A stretch of DNA of 64,000 bases from assembly GCF_014203155.1 (NCBI RefSeq), contig NZ_JACHIK010000014.1:1-64000 (forward strand), written 5' to 3'. Both the position numbers and the translations under genes were made by a program. Positions 44,480 to 52,897 of this stretch are shown piece after piece; the stretch's first letter is position 1; every line of letters starts with the position of its first letter. The stretch is from Shinella fusca (GTDB lineage: Bacteria > Pseudomonadota > Alphaproteobacteria > Rhizobiales > Rhizobiaceae). The notes beneath the pieces are model-generated. The model was given only the letters and a program-made list of their open reading frames with translations, made no database searches and was not told the DNA's origin.

Positions 44480-45535
44480 TCAGCGGGGGAAGACGAGGCC
44501 GTCGAACAGTTTTCGCGCGGTGCGGATATTGCCCGCGCCACGGATCGTTCCGTCTTCGGCGATGTCGAGGAAGACCTCCATCTCGCCGGTCGGGTGCTCG
44601 ATGCGGAAGCGGCCATCCTCAGGCTGCACCGCGACGGCGGCGGCCGGGCCTGCGGCAAGCCGGCTCGCCGTCGCCACGGTGATCGCGGCGAAGACGCCGA
44701 CGGAGGCATGGACGCGGTGCGGAATGAAGGTGCGGGTGGAGAGCACCCCGCCGGCCCGCGGCGGCGAGACGAGCGTCATCTTCGGCACGGAGGTGTCCTT
44801 CACGTCGCCGAGGTTCATCATCGGCCCGGCCTTGAGGCGGATCGCCTCGATCCGCGCCTTCAGCGCCGCATCCGCCTCCAGCTCCTCGCGCGTCTCCATT
44901 CCCGAAAGGCCGAAATCGGTGGCGCTGAGGATGACGCAGGGCATGCCGTTGTCGATCAGCGTCGCCGCCGCACCGTCGATGACGTCGACCGAATTGCCGG
45001 TCGGCAGCAGCGCGCCGCACATCGAGCCGGCAATGCCGAAAAAGAGCAGCGGGACGGCGGCATGGGTGCCGGGAACGCCCGCAATGCCGGTCGGTCCGCG
45101 ATAGCTGACGCGCCCGCCGGGCGTTGCGATCTTCGCCGTCGCCACCTCGCCGGAATTGACCATGTGGATGCGCACCTGCGTCTCCTCGCCGGCCACCGGC
45201 ACGAGGCCGCGCTCGATGGCGGCGGGCCCGACGGCGGCAAGGATGTTGCCGCAGCCCTGCGCGCCGCTCACCAGCGCCTGGTCGACGAAGACCTGGAGGA
45301 AGAGATAGTCGACATCCGCATCCGCGCGGCTCGACGGCGAGAGCACCGCCACCTTCGAGGTCAAGGGGTCGGCCCCGCCGATACCGTCGATCTGCCGGGG
45401 ATCGGGCGAACCCATGATGCGCAGGAGGAGATCGTCGCGCGCGGCCGGGTCGGCCGGCAGGTCCTTGGCGAGGAAATAGGCGCCCTTGGACGTGCCGCCG
45501 CGCATCCACAGGCACCGGATGCCGTCCTCAGACAT
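44480..45535 (-). CDS. galD: 4-oxalomesaconate tautomerase-like protein (PrpF family)
   Basis: A 351-residue PrpF-fold isomerase. GalD/LigU-type members convert the keto and enol forms of 4-oxalomesaconate in gallate and protocatechuate 4,5-cleavage. The start [20 protein letters not shown] and the motif [20 protein letters not shown] are characteristic, and NTG-like segments are replaced by [17 protein letters not shown]. It is last in the four-gene catabolic operon and overlaps the aldolase gene by 8 bp. Some PrpF proteins act on aconitate instead; the GalB- and LigK-like neighbours favour the aromatic role. Confidence 0.82.
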   Translation of the reverse strand: MSEDGIRCLWMRGGTSKGAYFLAKDLPADPAARDDLLLRIMGSPDPRQIDGIGGADPLTSKVAVLSPSSRADADVDYLFLQVFVDQALVSGAQGCGNILAAVGPAAIERGLVPVAGEETQVRIHMVNSGEVATAKIATPGGRVSYRGPTGIAGVPGTHAAVPLLFFGIAGSMCGALLPTGNSVDVIDGAAATLIDNGMPCVILSATDFGLSGMETREELEADAALKARIEAIRLKAGPMMNLGDVKDTSVPKMTLVSPPRAGGVLSTRTFIPHRVHASVGVFAAITVATASRLAAGPAAAVAVQPEDGRFRIEHPTGEMEVFLDIAEDGTIRGAGNIRTARKLFDGLVFPR

Positions 45536-46199
45536 ATTTCAGCCCCTTGGCGGCCAGCGTTTCGCGCATCCGGTAGATATCGAGGCCGAGCTCGCCGGCG
45601 GCAAGGCGCCTGCGCTTGGCCTCTTCGTTGGCAAGGCGCTCTTCGGCGGCGGCGAGCACCGTCGCCGCTTCCGCGCGGCGCACCACGACGACGCCGTCGT
45701 CATCCGCGACGATGACGTCGCCGGCCTCGACAGAGGCGCCCGCGCAGACGATGGGCACGTTCACCGAGCCGAGCGTTTCCTTGACGGTTCCCTGCGCGGA
45801 AACGGCCTTCGACCAGACGGGAAAGCCCATCTCCGTCAGGTCGCGGATATCGCGCACGCCGGCATCGATGACGAGGCCGCGGCAGCCGCGTGCCATGGCG
45901 GAGGTGGCGAGCAGGTCGCCGAAATAGCCGTTGTCGCAGGGGCTGGTCGGGGCGAGGACGAGAATATCGCCCTCGCGGATCTGCTCGATGGCGACGTGGA
46001 TCATCCAGTTGTCGCCGGGCGGCGCGGAGATCGTCACCGCCGAGCCCGCCACCTGCGCACCCCGATAGATCGGCCGCATGTGGCTTTGCAGCATGCCCCT
46101 GCGGCCCTGTGCCTCATGGACCGTCGCGACACCCGCGCGGGCGAGGCGGTCGACGATATCGGCATCGGCGCGCTCGATGTTCTGGACGACGACAGGCAT
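45528..46199 (-). CDS. ligK: 4-carboxy-4-hydroxy-2-oxoadipate / HMG aldolase (LigK/GalC type)
   Basis: A 223-residue RraA-fold, metal-dependent aldolase that cleaves 4-carboxy-4-hydroxy-2-oxoadipate to pyruvate and oxaloacetate. The conserved active-site stretch [17 protein letters not shown] (Arg and Asp of the RraA/LigK type) and [19 protein letters not shown] are present, with the N-terminal [12 protein letters not shown]. The gene starts one base after the dioxygenase gene and overlaps the tautomerase gene. Simple RraA regulators lack the surrounding pathway, so the aldolase role is favoured. Confidence 0.87.
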   Translation of the reverse strand: MPVVVQNIERADADIVDRLARAGVATVHEAQGRRGMLQSHMRPIYRGAQVAGSAVTISAPPGDNWMIHVAIEQIREGDILVLAPTSPCDNGYFGDLLATSAMARGCRGLVIDAGVRDIRDLTEMGFPVWSKAVSAQGTVKETLGSVNVPIVCAGASVEAGDVIVADDDGVVVVRRAEAATVLAAAEERLANEEAKRRRLAAGELGLDIYRMRETLAAKGLKYV

Positions 46200-46200
46200 G

Positions 46201-47157
46201 TCAGTGCTCCCCGGATTTGACGGGCGGCGTTCCGTGCGTGTGGAACGTCTCGATGGTCTTCAGGCCCCAGGCCTGCCCTTTCAGGCGCTCCTTCTGCGTC
46301 CAGACAACCGGCTCCCAGTCGGGCGCAAGGATGAGGCGCGCACCGGAATTGGCAAGCTCCACCCGGTTGCCGGCCGGCTCCCAGACATAGAGGAAGAAGG
46401 TGCCCTGGACGGCGTGCTTGTGCGGCCCCGTCTCGATATGCACGCCGTTCTGAAGGAATATATCGGCCGCGCGCAGAATATCCTCGCGCTGGTCGGTGGC
46501 GTAGGTGACGTGGTGCAGGCGGCCGTGGCCGCCGCCGTGCTCCTCGGTGCAGGCAAGGTCGTAGGTCTTGTTGTTGACGGTGAACCAGCAGCCGCCGAGC
46601 CGGCCGTTGTCGAGAAGGATCATCTCCGTGACGCGCGAGCCGAGGCAGGTTTCCATGAAGCGGCGGAATGCGGCGACGTCGTCGCAGAGCAGGTTCAGGT
46701 GATCGATGCGCCGGGGCGCCGCCCCCGTAAAGGCGCTCGCCGTGTTCTTCAGTGCCGGCACGTCGTCGCCGGAGGGCGCATGGCGCACGGTCTCGTAATA
46801 GATCTCGAAGACGTGGCCGAACGGGTCCTCGAAGCGGAAGGCGCGGCCGTGGCCGGGATCGCCCTCCAACCAGCCGAGAACCTTGTAGCCGCTTTCCTCG
46901 ATGGCCTTCACCCGCCGCTCCAGCGCCTGCGGCGAGGCCGCGCGGTAGGCGATATGGCCGACGCCCGTCGTGTCGGCGCGGGTGAGCTTCAGCGAATGGT
47001 GCTCGTAGTCGTCCCAGGCGCGCAGATAGGCCGAGGCCGCATCCTGCCCGGACAGTTTCAGCCCGTAGATGCGGGTGAAGAAATCGAGGCTTTCCTCGAA
47101 ACGGTCGGTCAGCATCTCGACATGGGCGAGATGGGCGATATCGAAGCACGGTTCCAT
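46201..47157 (-). CDS. VOC-family type-I extradiol ring-cleavage dioxygenase
   Basis: A 318-residue two-domain vicinal-oxygen-chelate protein of the catechol 2,3-dioxygenase class. The C-terminal half has the iron ligands in order: His in RRIDHLNLL, His in [10 protein letters not shown] and Glu in [10 protein letters not shown], so it should be an active Fe(II) dioxygenase. GGGAGGAC directly precedes two tandem ATGs; the second (47157, [14 protein letters not shown]) has the better spacing. Its neighbours encode the steps after 4-oxalomesaconate, the product of gallate 4,5-cleavage, but known gallate and protocatechuate 4,5-dioxygenases belong to the unrelated LigB family. The substrate is inferred to be gallate or a close relative. 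Confidence 0.85.
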   Translation of the reverse strand: MEPCFDIAHLAHVEMLTDRFEESLDFFTRIYGLKLSGQDAASAYLRAWDDYEHHSLKLTRADTTGVGHIAYRAASPQALERRVKAIEESGYKVLGWLEGDPGHGRAFRFEDPFGHVFEIYYETVRHAPSGDDVPALKNTASAFTGAAPRRIDHLNLLCDDVAAFRRFMETCLGSRVTEMILLDNGRLGGCWFTVNNKTYDLACTEEHGGGHGRLHHVTYATDQREDILRAADIFLQNGVHIETGPHKHAVQGTFFLYVWEPAGNRVELANSGARLILAPDWEPVVWTQKERLKGQAWGLKTIETFHTHGTPPVKSGEH

Positions 47158-47182
47158 CATGTCCTCCCGGATGAGGGCCTCC

Positions 47183-47917
47183 TCAAAGCTCGTCGACGGT
47201 GCGCGGGAAGACGGCCTGGAAACCTTCCGCATATTTCGCCTTGCGCCCGCCGGACTGGCCGCCGGAATTGCGCATGAAGTGGTTCGCGCGATTCTCGGCG
47301 ACGTTCCTGTAGTATGCCCACAGGTGCTCCTGGCCTTCCATGCACTGGATCGCCGCCCATTTCTTTTCCCAGACCGGCGTGATGTCGAGGAAGACGTCCG
47401 GCGTCCAGCCCATCTGCTCCGTCTGGTGCGGCTCGAAGAGATAGAGCTGCGGCGCGGCGAGCACCTTCTGGCCGGGATTGTGCCCCCAGGCCTGCGCGAT
47501 CATGCGGGTCTCCAGCGCGACCTCGGTGGCATACATGTGGTCGGTATTGTAGGGGTCGTATTTCGAATGGCTGAGCATGAAGGCCGGCTGGACCTTGCGG
47601 ATCACCTCGACCAGCCGGAACTTGTCCTCGTCCGTCAGGCGCAGCGGATAGTCGCCGAGGTCGAAGAAGACGAGATCGGCGACGCCGAGGGCCGCCGCCG
47701 CCTTCTCCGCCTCCGCCCGGCGCGCCGCCTTGACGCGCTCCAGCGTCATGTCCTTCTCCTTCCAGAGCTTGGCGGATTCGCCCCGCTCGCCGAAGGAAAG
47801 GCAGACGACCGTGACCTCGTAGCCCTTTTCCGCATGGAGCGCGATCGCCCCGCCGCAGCGCCAGACGAAATCCGCCGCATGCGCGCTGATGACCAGCGCC
47901 GTTTTCCTGTCCGCCAT
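47183..47917 (-). CDS. galB: PIG-L-family 4-oxalomesaconate hydratase-like protein (GalB type)
   Basis: A 244-residue zinc protein of the PIG-L/LmbE fold. GalB of Pseudomonas is a member of this fold that hydrates 4-oxalomesaconate to 4-carboxy-4-hydroxy-2-oxoadipate. Metal-site segments are ISAHAADFVWRCGGAIALHA (AHxxD variant) and YDPYNTDHMYATEVA (HxxTDH-like). The start at 47917 (MADRKTALVI) has an AGGGAGA site. It is first in the catabolic operon, 25 bp before the dioxygenase. An N-deacetylase role is the alternative, less likely given the ligK- and galD-like genes. Confidence 0.82.
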   Translation of the reverse strand: MADRKTALVISAHAADFVWRCGGAIALHAEKGYEVTVVCLSFGERGESAKLWKEKDMTLERVKAARRAEAEKAAAALGVADLVFFDLGDYPLRLTDEDKFRLVEVIRKVQPAFMLSHSKYDPYNTDHMYATEVALETRMIAQAWGHNPGQKVLAAPQLYLFEPHQTEQMGWTPDVFLDITPVWEKKWAAIQCMEGQEHLWAYYRNVAENRANHFMRNSGGQSGGRKAKYAEGFQAVFPRTVDEL

Positions 47918-47978
47918 GATCGTCTCCCTGGCCGCAATTCCTGCCTCCCGTTCTGGCGGCAATCGCCCCGCCGGACAA

Positions 47979-48016
47979 TTCGGAAGAGCCGCACGGCCGA
48001 TAAGAAAAGGCTATAA
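47979..48016. promoter_or_regulatory. Bipartite LysR-type operator in the galB/dehydrogenase divergent region
   Basis: ATAAGAAAAGGCTATAA (48000-48016) differs by one base from the motif at 44166-44182, and the weaker half ATTCGGAAGAGCC (47978-47990) is placed 21 bp away exactly as before livH. It lies 83 bp before the galB-like start codon and 68 bp before the divergent dehydrogenase gene, so it may control both directions. Confidence 0.65.
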
Positions 48017-48083
48017 CGGCTGGCAAGCCGCACGACCGGACCCTTAGGATGCACGGTGAAACGGCAGGATACGGAGGAGCGGC

Positions 48084-48971
48084 ATGGACGGGGCAAATCA
48101 ACGGAAAATCGCACTGATCGGCTTCGGCGAAGCCGGGCAGGCCTTTGCCTCCGGCTGGGTGCGCGGCGAGGGCGAGATCGTCTCCGCCTTCGATATCAAG
48201 TTAACCGATCCGTCCGGCGCCGCCGCGATCCGCACCGCCTGCGCGGAGTTCGGCGTCGATGCCCGCAATACGTCTGCGGAAGCGCTTGCCGGCGCAGACC
48301 GCGTGTTCAGCCTCGTGACGGCGGACCGGGCGGCGGAGGCGGCAAGCGAGGCGGCGGCGGCCATCGGCAAGGGCGCGCTCTTCTTCGATTGCAACTCCTG
48401 CTCGCCCGTCACCAAGATGGCGAATGCCGAAAGGATCGCGGCGGCGGGCGGGCGCTATGTCGACGTCGCCGTGATGGCACCCGTCCATCCGCAGCGCCAC
48501 CTGACGCCGCTTCTCGTCTCGGGGCCGCATGCCGAAACCGCGCTTGCCGCGCTGGCGGCGCTCGGCATGCGGGCCAGGCCGGCCGGAAGCCGCATCGGCG
48601 ACGCCTCGGCGATCAAGATGCTGCGCTCGGTGATCGTCAAGGGGCTGGAGGCGCTGACGGCCGAGGCCATGCTGGCCGCCCGGCGGGCGGGCGTCGAGGA
48701 AGCGGTGCTCGCCTCGCTGCAGGCCTCCGATCCCGGCATCGACTGGACGCGGCGCACGTCCTACAACCTGGAGCGCATGATGCTGCACGGTGCGCGCCGC
48801 GCCGCCGAGATGCGGGAAGTGGCAAAGACCCTTAGCGACTACGGCCTTCCCGACCGGCTTGCGGCCGCCACGGCTGAATGGCAGGATGAGATCGCCGGCC
48901 TTCACCTTGCTGCCGGCGAAGACGACCTTTCCTCCCGCCTCGACCGGATCCTCGAAAAGAAAGGCGCGTGA
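48084..48971 (+). CDS. NAD(P)-dependent oxidoreductase, DUF1932 / 3-hydroxyisobutyrate dehydrogenase-like
   Basis: A 295-residue protein with an N-terminal Rossmann domain (KIALIGFGEAGQAFASGW, GxGxxG) and a C-terminal all-helical DUF1932 domain. A conserved Lys in SAIKMLRSVIVKG occupies the catalytic position of beta-hydroxyacid dehydrogenases. It is divergent from the catabolic operon and overlaps or nearly abuts the LysR gene, so it belongs to the same locus. It might oxidise or reduce a hydroxy-acid side product or prepare the ring-cleavage substrate; no known gallate step requires it. Confidence 0.85.
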   Translation: MDGANQRKIALIGFGEAGQAFASGWVRGEGEIVSAFDIKLTDPSGAAAIRTACAEFGVDARNTSAEALAGADRVFSLVTADRAAEAASEAAAAIGKGALFFDCNSCSPVTKMANAERIAAAGGRYVDVAVMAPVHPQRHLTPLLVSGPHAETALAALAALGMRARPAGSRIGDASAIKMLRSVIVKGLEALTAEAMLAARRAGVEEAVLASLQASDPGIDWTRRTSYNLERMMLHGARRAAEMREVAKTLSDYGLPDRLAAATAEWQDEIAGLHLAAGEDDLSSRLDRILEKKGA

Positions 48972-48991
48972 GCCAGCCCGCGGGAGCCTCC

Positions 48992-50164
48992 ATGCGTTTC
49001 AACCTCCGGCATCTCCGGGTCTTCCTCGCCGTCGTCGAAACGCAATCGGTCACGCGCGCCGCCGAGCGGTGCCATGTCTCGCAGCCCGCCGTCACGCAGG
49101 CGCTTTCCAAGATCGAGGCGACGGTGGGCGAGCCCCTCTTCACCCGCCGCCCGCACGGGCTCTTCGTCAATCCGCTCGGCGAAGTGCTGGTGACCCGCGT
49201 TCGCCGCGCCTTCTCCTATCTCGACCCGGCGATGGACGAGGTCGCCCCGCGCCTCAAGGTGACAGCGACCCTTTCGCAGTTGGAAGCGATGATCGCCGTG
49301 CGCGAGCGGGAGAACTATACGCTCGCCGCGCACCGCATGGGCCTTTCCCAGCCGACGGTGCACCGCTCGGTCTCCCAGCTCGAGCGGGAGGCCGGCCGGC
49401 CGCTCTTCGAAAAGACCGCCTACGGCATCATGGCGACCCGCGCGGCGCAGACGCTGGCGCAGGCCGCGCGCCTTGCCTTTGCCGAGCTGGCGCAGGCCGA
49501 GGCCGACCTTGCCGAGGCGCGTTCCACCCAGGCCGGCCGCCTCGTCATCGGCTCGATGCCGCTCTCGCGCTCCTCTATCCTGCCGGCGGCGATCGCCCGC
49601 TTCCGCACGAAACGCCCGCACCTGCCGATCCAGGTCTCGGAAGGACCCTATCCGGAACTGCTTGCCGGCCTGCGGCGCGGCGAGATCGATTTCCTCATCG
49701 GGGCGCTGCGCGAGCCCGCCCCCATTGCGGACGTGGAGGAATCCATGCTGTTCCACGATACCGTCGTCATCGTCGCGGGAAAGAACCATCCCCTCGCCGG
49801 GCGGCGCGACATCACGCGCGAGGAGCTTGCATCCTTTCCCTGGGTGGTTTCCCTCAAGGGCACGCCGATCCGCCAGCATTTCGACGCTCTGTTCGAGGGT
49901 TGCGCGGCCGGGCCTTCCAGCATCGTCGAATCCGCCTCGCTCATCCTCATGCGCGAGCTCGTCAGCCAGAGCGACCATCTCGGCTTCATCTCGGGCCGGC
50001 AGGCGCGGGCGGAAATCGACCGGGCGCTGGTCGTGGCGCTCGATTTCGATCTTTCCCACACCCGTCGCCCGATCGGGCTGACGAAACGGTCGGGCTGGCT
50101 TCCGACCGCCGCGCAGAAGGATTTCATCACCATCCTGCAGGCGCTCGCCTCTTCTTCCGAATGA
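48992..50164 (+). CDS. LysR-family regulator with two N-terminal helix-turn-helix domains
   Basis: A 390-residue regulator, about 90 residues longer than a typical LysR protein. The extra length is a second DNA-binding domain: HTH 1 at residues ~4-63 (SVTRAAERCHVSQPAVTQAL) and HTH 2 at ~94-151 (NYTLAAHRMGLSQPTVHRSV), each followed by its own wing (GEPLFTRR; GRPLFEKT). The effector domain begins near residue 161 (GRLVIGSMPLSRSSILPAAI). The ATG at 48992 has GGGAG five bases upstream; a GTG at 48968 overlapping the previous stop is the alternative. It is the likely activator of the galB-like and livH operons. Confidence 0.92.
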   Translation: MRFNLRHLRVFLAVVETQSVTRAAERCHVSQPAVTQALSKIEATVGEPLFTRRPHGLFVNPLGEVLVTRVRRAFSYLDPAMDEVAPRLKVTATLSQLEAMIAVRERENYTLAAHRMGLSQPTVHRSVSQLEREAGRPLFEKTAYGIMATRAAQTLAQAARLAFAELAQAEADLAEARSTQAGRLVIGSMPLSRSSILPAAIARFRTKRPHLPIQVSEGPYPELLAGLRRGEIDFLIGALREPAPIADVEESMLFHDTVVIVAGKNHPLAGRRDITREELASFPWVVSLKGTPIRQHFDALFEGCAAGPSSIVESASLILMRELVSQSDHLGFISGRQARAEIDRALVVALDFDLSHTRRPIGLTKRSGWLPTAAQKDFITILQALASSSE

Positions 50165-50249
50165 GAGGCCTATCTTCACGGTTTCGTGATCGCCATTTCG
50201 ATATACACTCGCGATAAGCTCGGCATCCTATTCCAGACAGGGGCACGAC

Positions 50250-50951
50250 GTGCTGCGCAATCTCGATTTCAGTTCCTGGCACAGCATCCTCGTGACGGTG
50301 ATCGGGCTTGCCCTCTTCACGCTGATCAGCATCGGCATCCGCCTCGTCATGATGTTCACGATCCAGCAGCGCCGGGAGCGGGCGAACCGGCAGATCAACG
50401 AGCGCCTGCGCACCCTCATCGCCGCCTACAAGACGCTGGGCGGCTCCTTCACCGGGAACCTCACCGTCGATCCGACGCATCTGCGTGACCTGCGTCAGCG
50501 GCCGGCATCGGGCGAGCCGGACAGCGCGGAAGCGCTCGAAGGCATCGTCGCCGGCTCCGAGCGCAGGCGCCGCATCCGCGATGACGTGGAGGCGACGCTC
50601 TCCGATATCATCCTGCTCGGGACGGAGGAGCAGGTGCGGCTGGCGGAAAAGGCGGCGCGAGACCTCGTCGCGGGCCGCCCGGTGCACACCCATGACCTCG
50701 TCGTCTCGCTTCGGGCCTTCATCCGCGAGGCGCTGGACCTTGCGCCCATTCCGGCCGACCTCAAGATCCCCACGCAAGGCCCTGCCCGTCCTTCGGGCAG
50801 CAACCGCGGCAAGGGCGAGCGCGTCAAGGAAGGCGCACGCGGCGGCGGGGGCGGTGGAGGCGGCGGCATGGGGATGGGCGGCGGCATGGGCGGCGGGGGC
50901 GGCATGGGCTCCACCCTCGACGACGACCACCAGCAGACCGGCAGGAACTAG
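50250..50951 (+). CDS. Membrane-anchored hypothetical protein with Gly/Met-rich C-terminus
   Basis: A 233-residue protein that I do not recognise. A single N-terminal transmembrane helix (ILVTVIGLALFTLISIGIRL) is followed by a charged helical region, a middle part of ~100 residues and a low-complexity tail of Gly and Met (residues ~200-222) ending in DDDHQQTGRN. The cytoplasmic part looks globular up to residue ~165. The start is GTG at 50250, after AGGGGC. It lies between the LysR gene and an aminotransferase gene with 85- and 139-bp gaps, so it is probably monocistronic. Confidence 0.7.
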   Translation: MLRNLDFSSWHSILVTVIGLALFTLISIGIRLVMMFTIQQRRERANRQINERLRTLIAAYKTLGGSFTGNLTVDPTHLRDLRQRPASGEPDSAEALEGIVAGSERRRRIRDDVEATLSDIILLGTEEQVRLAEKAARDLVAGRPVHTHDLVVSLRAFIREALDLAPIPADLKIPTQGPARPSGSNRGKGERVKEGARGGGGGGGGGMGMGGGMGGGGGMGSTLDDDHQQTGRN

Positions 50952-51090
50952 AGACGCGCGGCCTCTGTTCATCACCGAATTCGATGCATCTGTCAGCGAA
51001 ACTCGCGTGAACCCTTCCGCAAAACCGGGTAGAGCTTTGGCGCTTCGCCGCGTCGGCGGGGCGGATTGCGGTTTGGTGGAGTGATTTTCC

Positions 51091-52257
51091 ATGAGCATCG
51101 TCGAGAGCCTCAGCCCCCGCTCGCTCCGGGCGCCGGAGAGCGGGATCGTCGAAGTCGTGAACTATGCGCGCGAGCGCGAGGGGCTGATCCCGCTATGGGT
51201 CGGCGAAGGCGACCTGCCGACGCCGGAGTTCATCGCCCGCGCGGCCTCCGACGCCCTCCTGAAGGGCGAGACCTTTTACACCTGGCAGCGCGGCATCCCG
51301 GAGCTTCGGGCGGCGCTGTCGCGCTACTATGCGCGCCGGTTCGGCGCCGCCCTGCCGGCGGAGCATTTCTACGTGGTCGGCTCGGGCATGCAGGCGATCA
51401 AGCTTGCCGTGGAGGCGCTCGTCTCGCCGGGCGACGACATGGTGTACCTGACGCCGGCCTGGCCGAATTTCGCGGCGGCGGCCGAGCTTTCCGGCGCTAA
51501 CCCCATCGCGGTGCAACTCGATTTTTCCGGCGGGCGCTGGCAGATCGACCTCGACCGCGTGGAGGCGGCGATCACACCGAAGACGCGGGCACTCTTCATC
51601 AACACGCCGTCGAACCCGACGGGCTGGACGGCAACGCGCGAGGACCTTGCAAGCCTCCTCGCCATCGCCCGCCGGCATGACCTGTGGATCATGGCCGACG
51701 AGATCTACGCGCTCTACCACTATGCGGGCGGGCGGGCGCCCTCCTTCCTCGACGTGATGGAAGACGGCGACCGGGTGATCTTCGTCAACTCCTTCTCGAA
51801 GAACTGGTCGATGACCGGCTGGCGCGTCGGCTGGATCGTCGCGCCGCCGGAAATGGGCCAGGTGCTGGAGAACCTCATCCAGTATTCCACCTCCGGCGTG
51901 CCGCAGTTCCTGCAGCGCGGCGCGGTCGCGGCGCTCGACGAGGGCGATGCCTTCGTGCAGGCCAACATCGACAAGGCGGCGAAGAACCGCGACGTCTTCT
52001 GCGACGCGCTGATCGCCACCAACCGGGTGGAGACGCTGAAGCCCGACGGGGCGCTCTACGCCTTCCTGAAGATCGACGGCGTGACGGATTCGCGCAAGGC
52101 CGCGCTCGACATCGTCGACAGCACGGGCGTCGGCCTTGCACCCGGCACGGCCTTCGGCCCCGGCGGCGAGCTCTTCATGCGCGCCTGCTTCCTGCGCGAT
52201 CCGAAGGAGGTGGCGGAGGCCGCCGACCGGCTCTCCCGCTACATCGCGGCCCGCTGA
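51091..52257 (+). CDS. Pyridoxal-phosphate aminotransferase, class I/II (aspartate/aromatic type)
   Basis: A 388-residue fold-type-I aminotransferase. The PLP lysine is in NSFSKNWSMTGWRVGWI, the pocket Asn/Asp/Tyr are in NTPSNPTGW and IMADEIYALYHY, and the C-terminal substrate Arg region reads ELFMRACFLRD. The amino-acid substrate cannot be derived; related proteins act on aspartate, alanine, aromatic amino acids or arginine. It stands alone and converges on the small ATPase gene 6 bp away. Confidence 0.9.
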   Translation: MSIVESLSPRSLRAPESGIVEVVNYAREREGLIPLWVGEGDLPTPEFIARAASDALLKGETFYTWQRGIPELRAALSRYYARRFGAALPAEHFYVVGSGMQAIKLAVEALVSPGDDMVYLTPAWPNFAAAAELSGANPIAVQLDFSGGRWQIDLDRVEAAITPKTRALFINTPSNPTGWTATREDLASLLAIARRHDLWIMADEIYALYHYAGGRAPSFLDVMEDGDRVIFVNSFSKNWSMTGWRVGWIVAPPEMGQVLENLIQYSTSGVPQFLQRGAVAALDEGDAFVQANIDKAAKNRDVFCDALIATNRVETLKPDGALYAFLKIDGVTDSRKAALDIVDSTGVGLAPGTAFGPGGELFMRACFLRDPKEVAEAADRLSRYIAAR

Positions 52258-52263
52258 CGCCGC

Positions 52264-52791
52264 TCAAAGCTGCGCGATGAGGAAATCCGCCCGCGCGGCC
52301 ACCGGCACCTTCGGCAGGAGGACCGGCTCGTAGCCCAGCATCGGATAGACCCTCACAAGGCGCTCGTATTCGCCAAGCGCGGCAGCGAAATCGTGCCGGC
52401 GCCCGGCATCGGCCGCGTAGATTTCCGGCCAGGGCGGCGTGAGGAAGACGCGGCTGTTGTAGCGGTGCCCTGCGGCCAGTTCCGCAAGGCCCACCGCAGC
52501 GCCCGCCGCCTCCAGCGCCGCGGCGGCATCGATCAGTCCGCGGTCGAAGAAGACGTAGCCCGGATGGCCGCGCATCGCCTCGCGGTCGGCAAGTGCCATC
52601 GCGACGGCGCGGCGGGCAAAGGCGGCAAGATCGAGCCAGGGCAAGGCCGTGCCGCCCTTCGCCAGCTCCCCCTCGACGATGCGGCGGCCGGGCTCCTCGA
52701 CCGTCGTATGGCCGCGCCGCCGCAGTTCTTCGAGGAGCGTCGACTTTCCGCCGCCCGAGCAGCCGGAAAGCAGGATGAAACGATCGGACAT
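52264..52791 (-). CDS. Small AAA-family P-loop ATPase/kinase-like protein
   Basis: A 175-residue cytoplasmic protein starting MSDRFILLSGCSGGGKSTLL with a clear Walker A (GCSGGGKST) and an arginine-rich lid-like region (GRRIVEGELAKGG). It resembles the AAA_28-type predicted ATPases annotated as nucleotide or nicotinamide kinase-like, but no substrate motif can be named. The start at 52791 is the ATG right before the P-loop. It is divergent from galE by 106 bp. Confidence 0.78.
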   Translation of the reverse strand: MSDRFILLSGCSGGGKSTLLEELRRRGHTTVEEPGRRIVEGELAKGGTALPWLDLAAFARRAVAMALADREAMRGHPGYVFFDRGLIDAAAALEAAGAAVGLAELAAGHRYNSRVFLTPPWPEIYAADAGRRHDFAAALGEYERLVRVYPMLGYEPVLLPKVPVAARADFLIAQL

Positions 52792-52897
52792 TGGAGCTAT
52801 CCTTCGCGAAGGGAGGGGCAATCGAGGGCGGATTGCGGTTGCGTCTTTTCGGCGGGCAAGGTGATATGCCCGCAATTCGGACGATTCGGAGAGTGAA

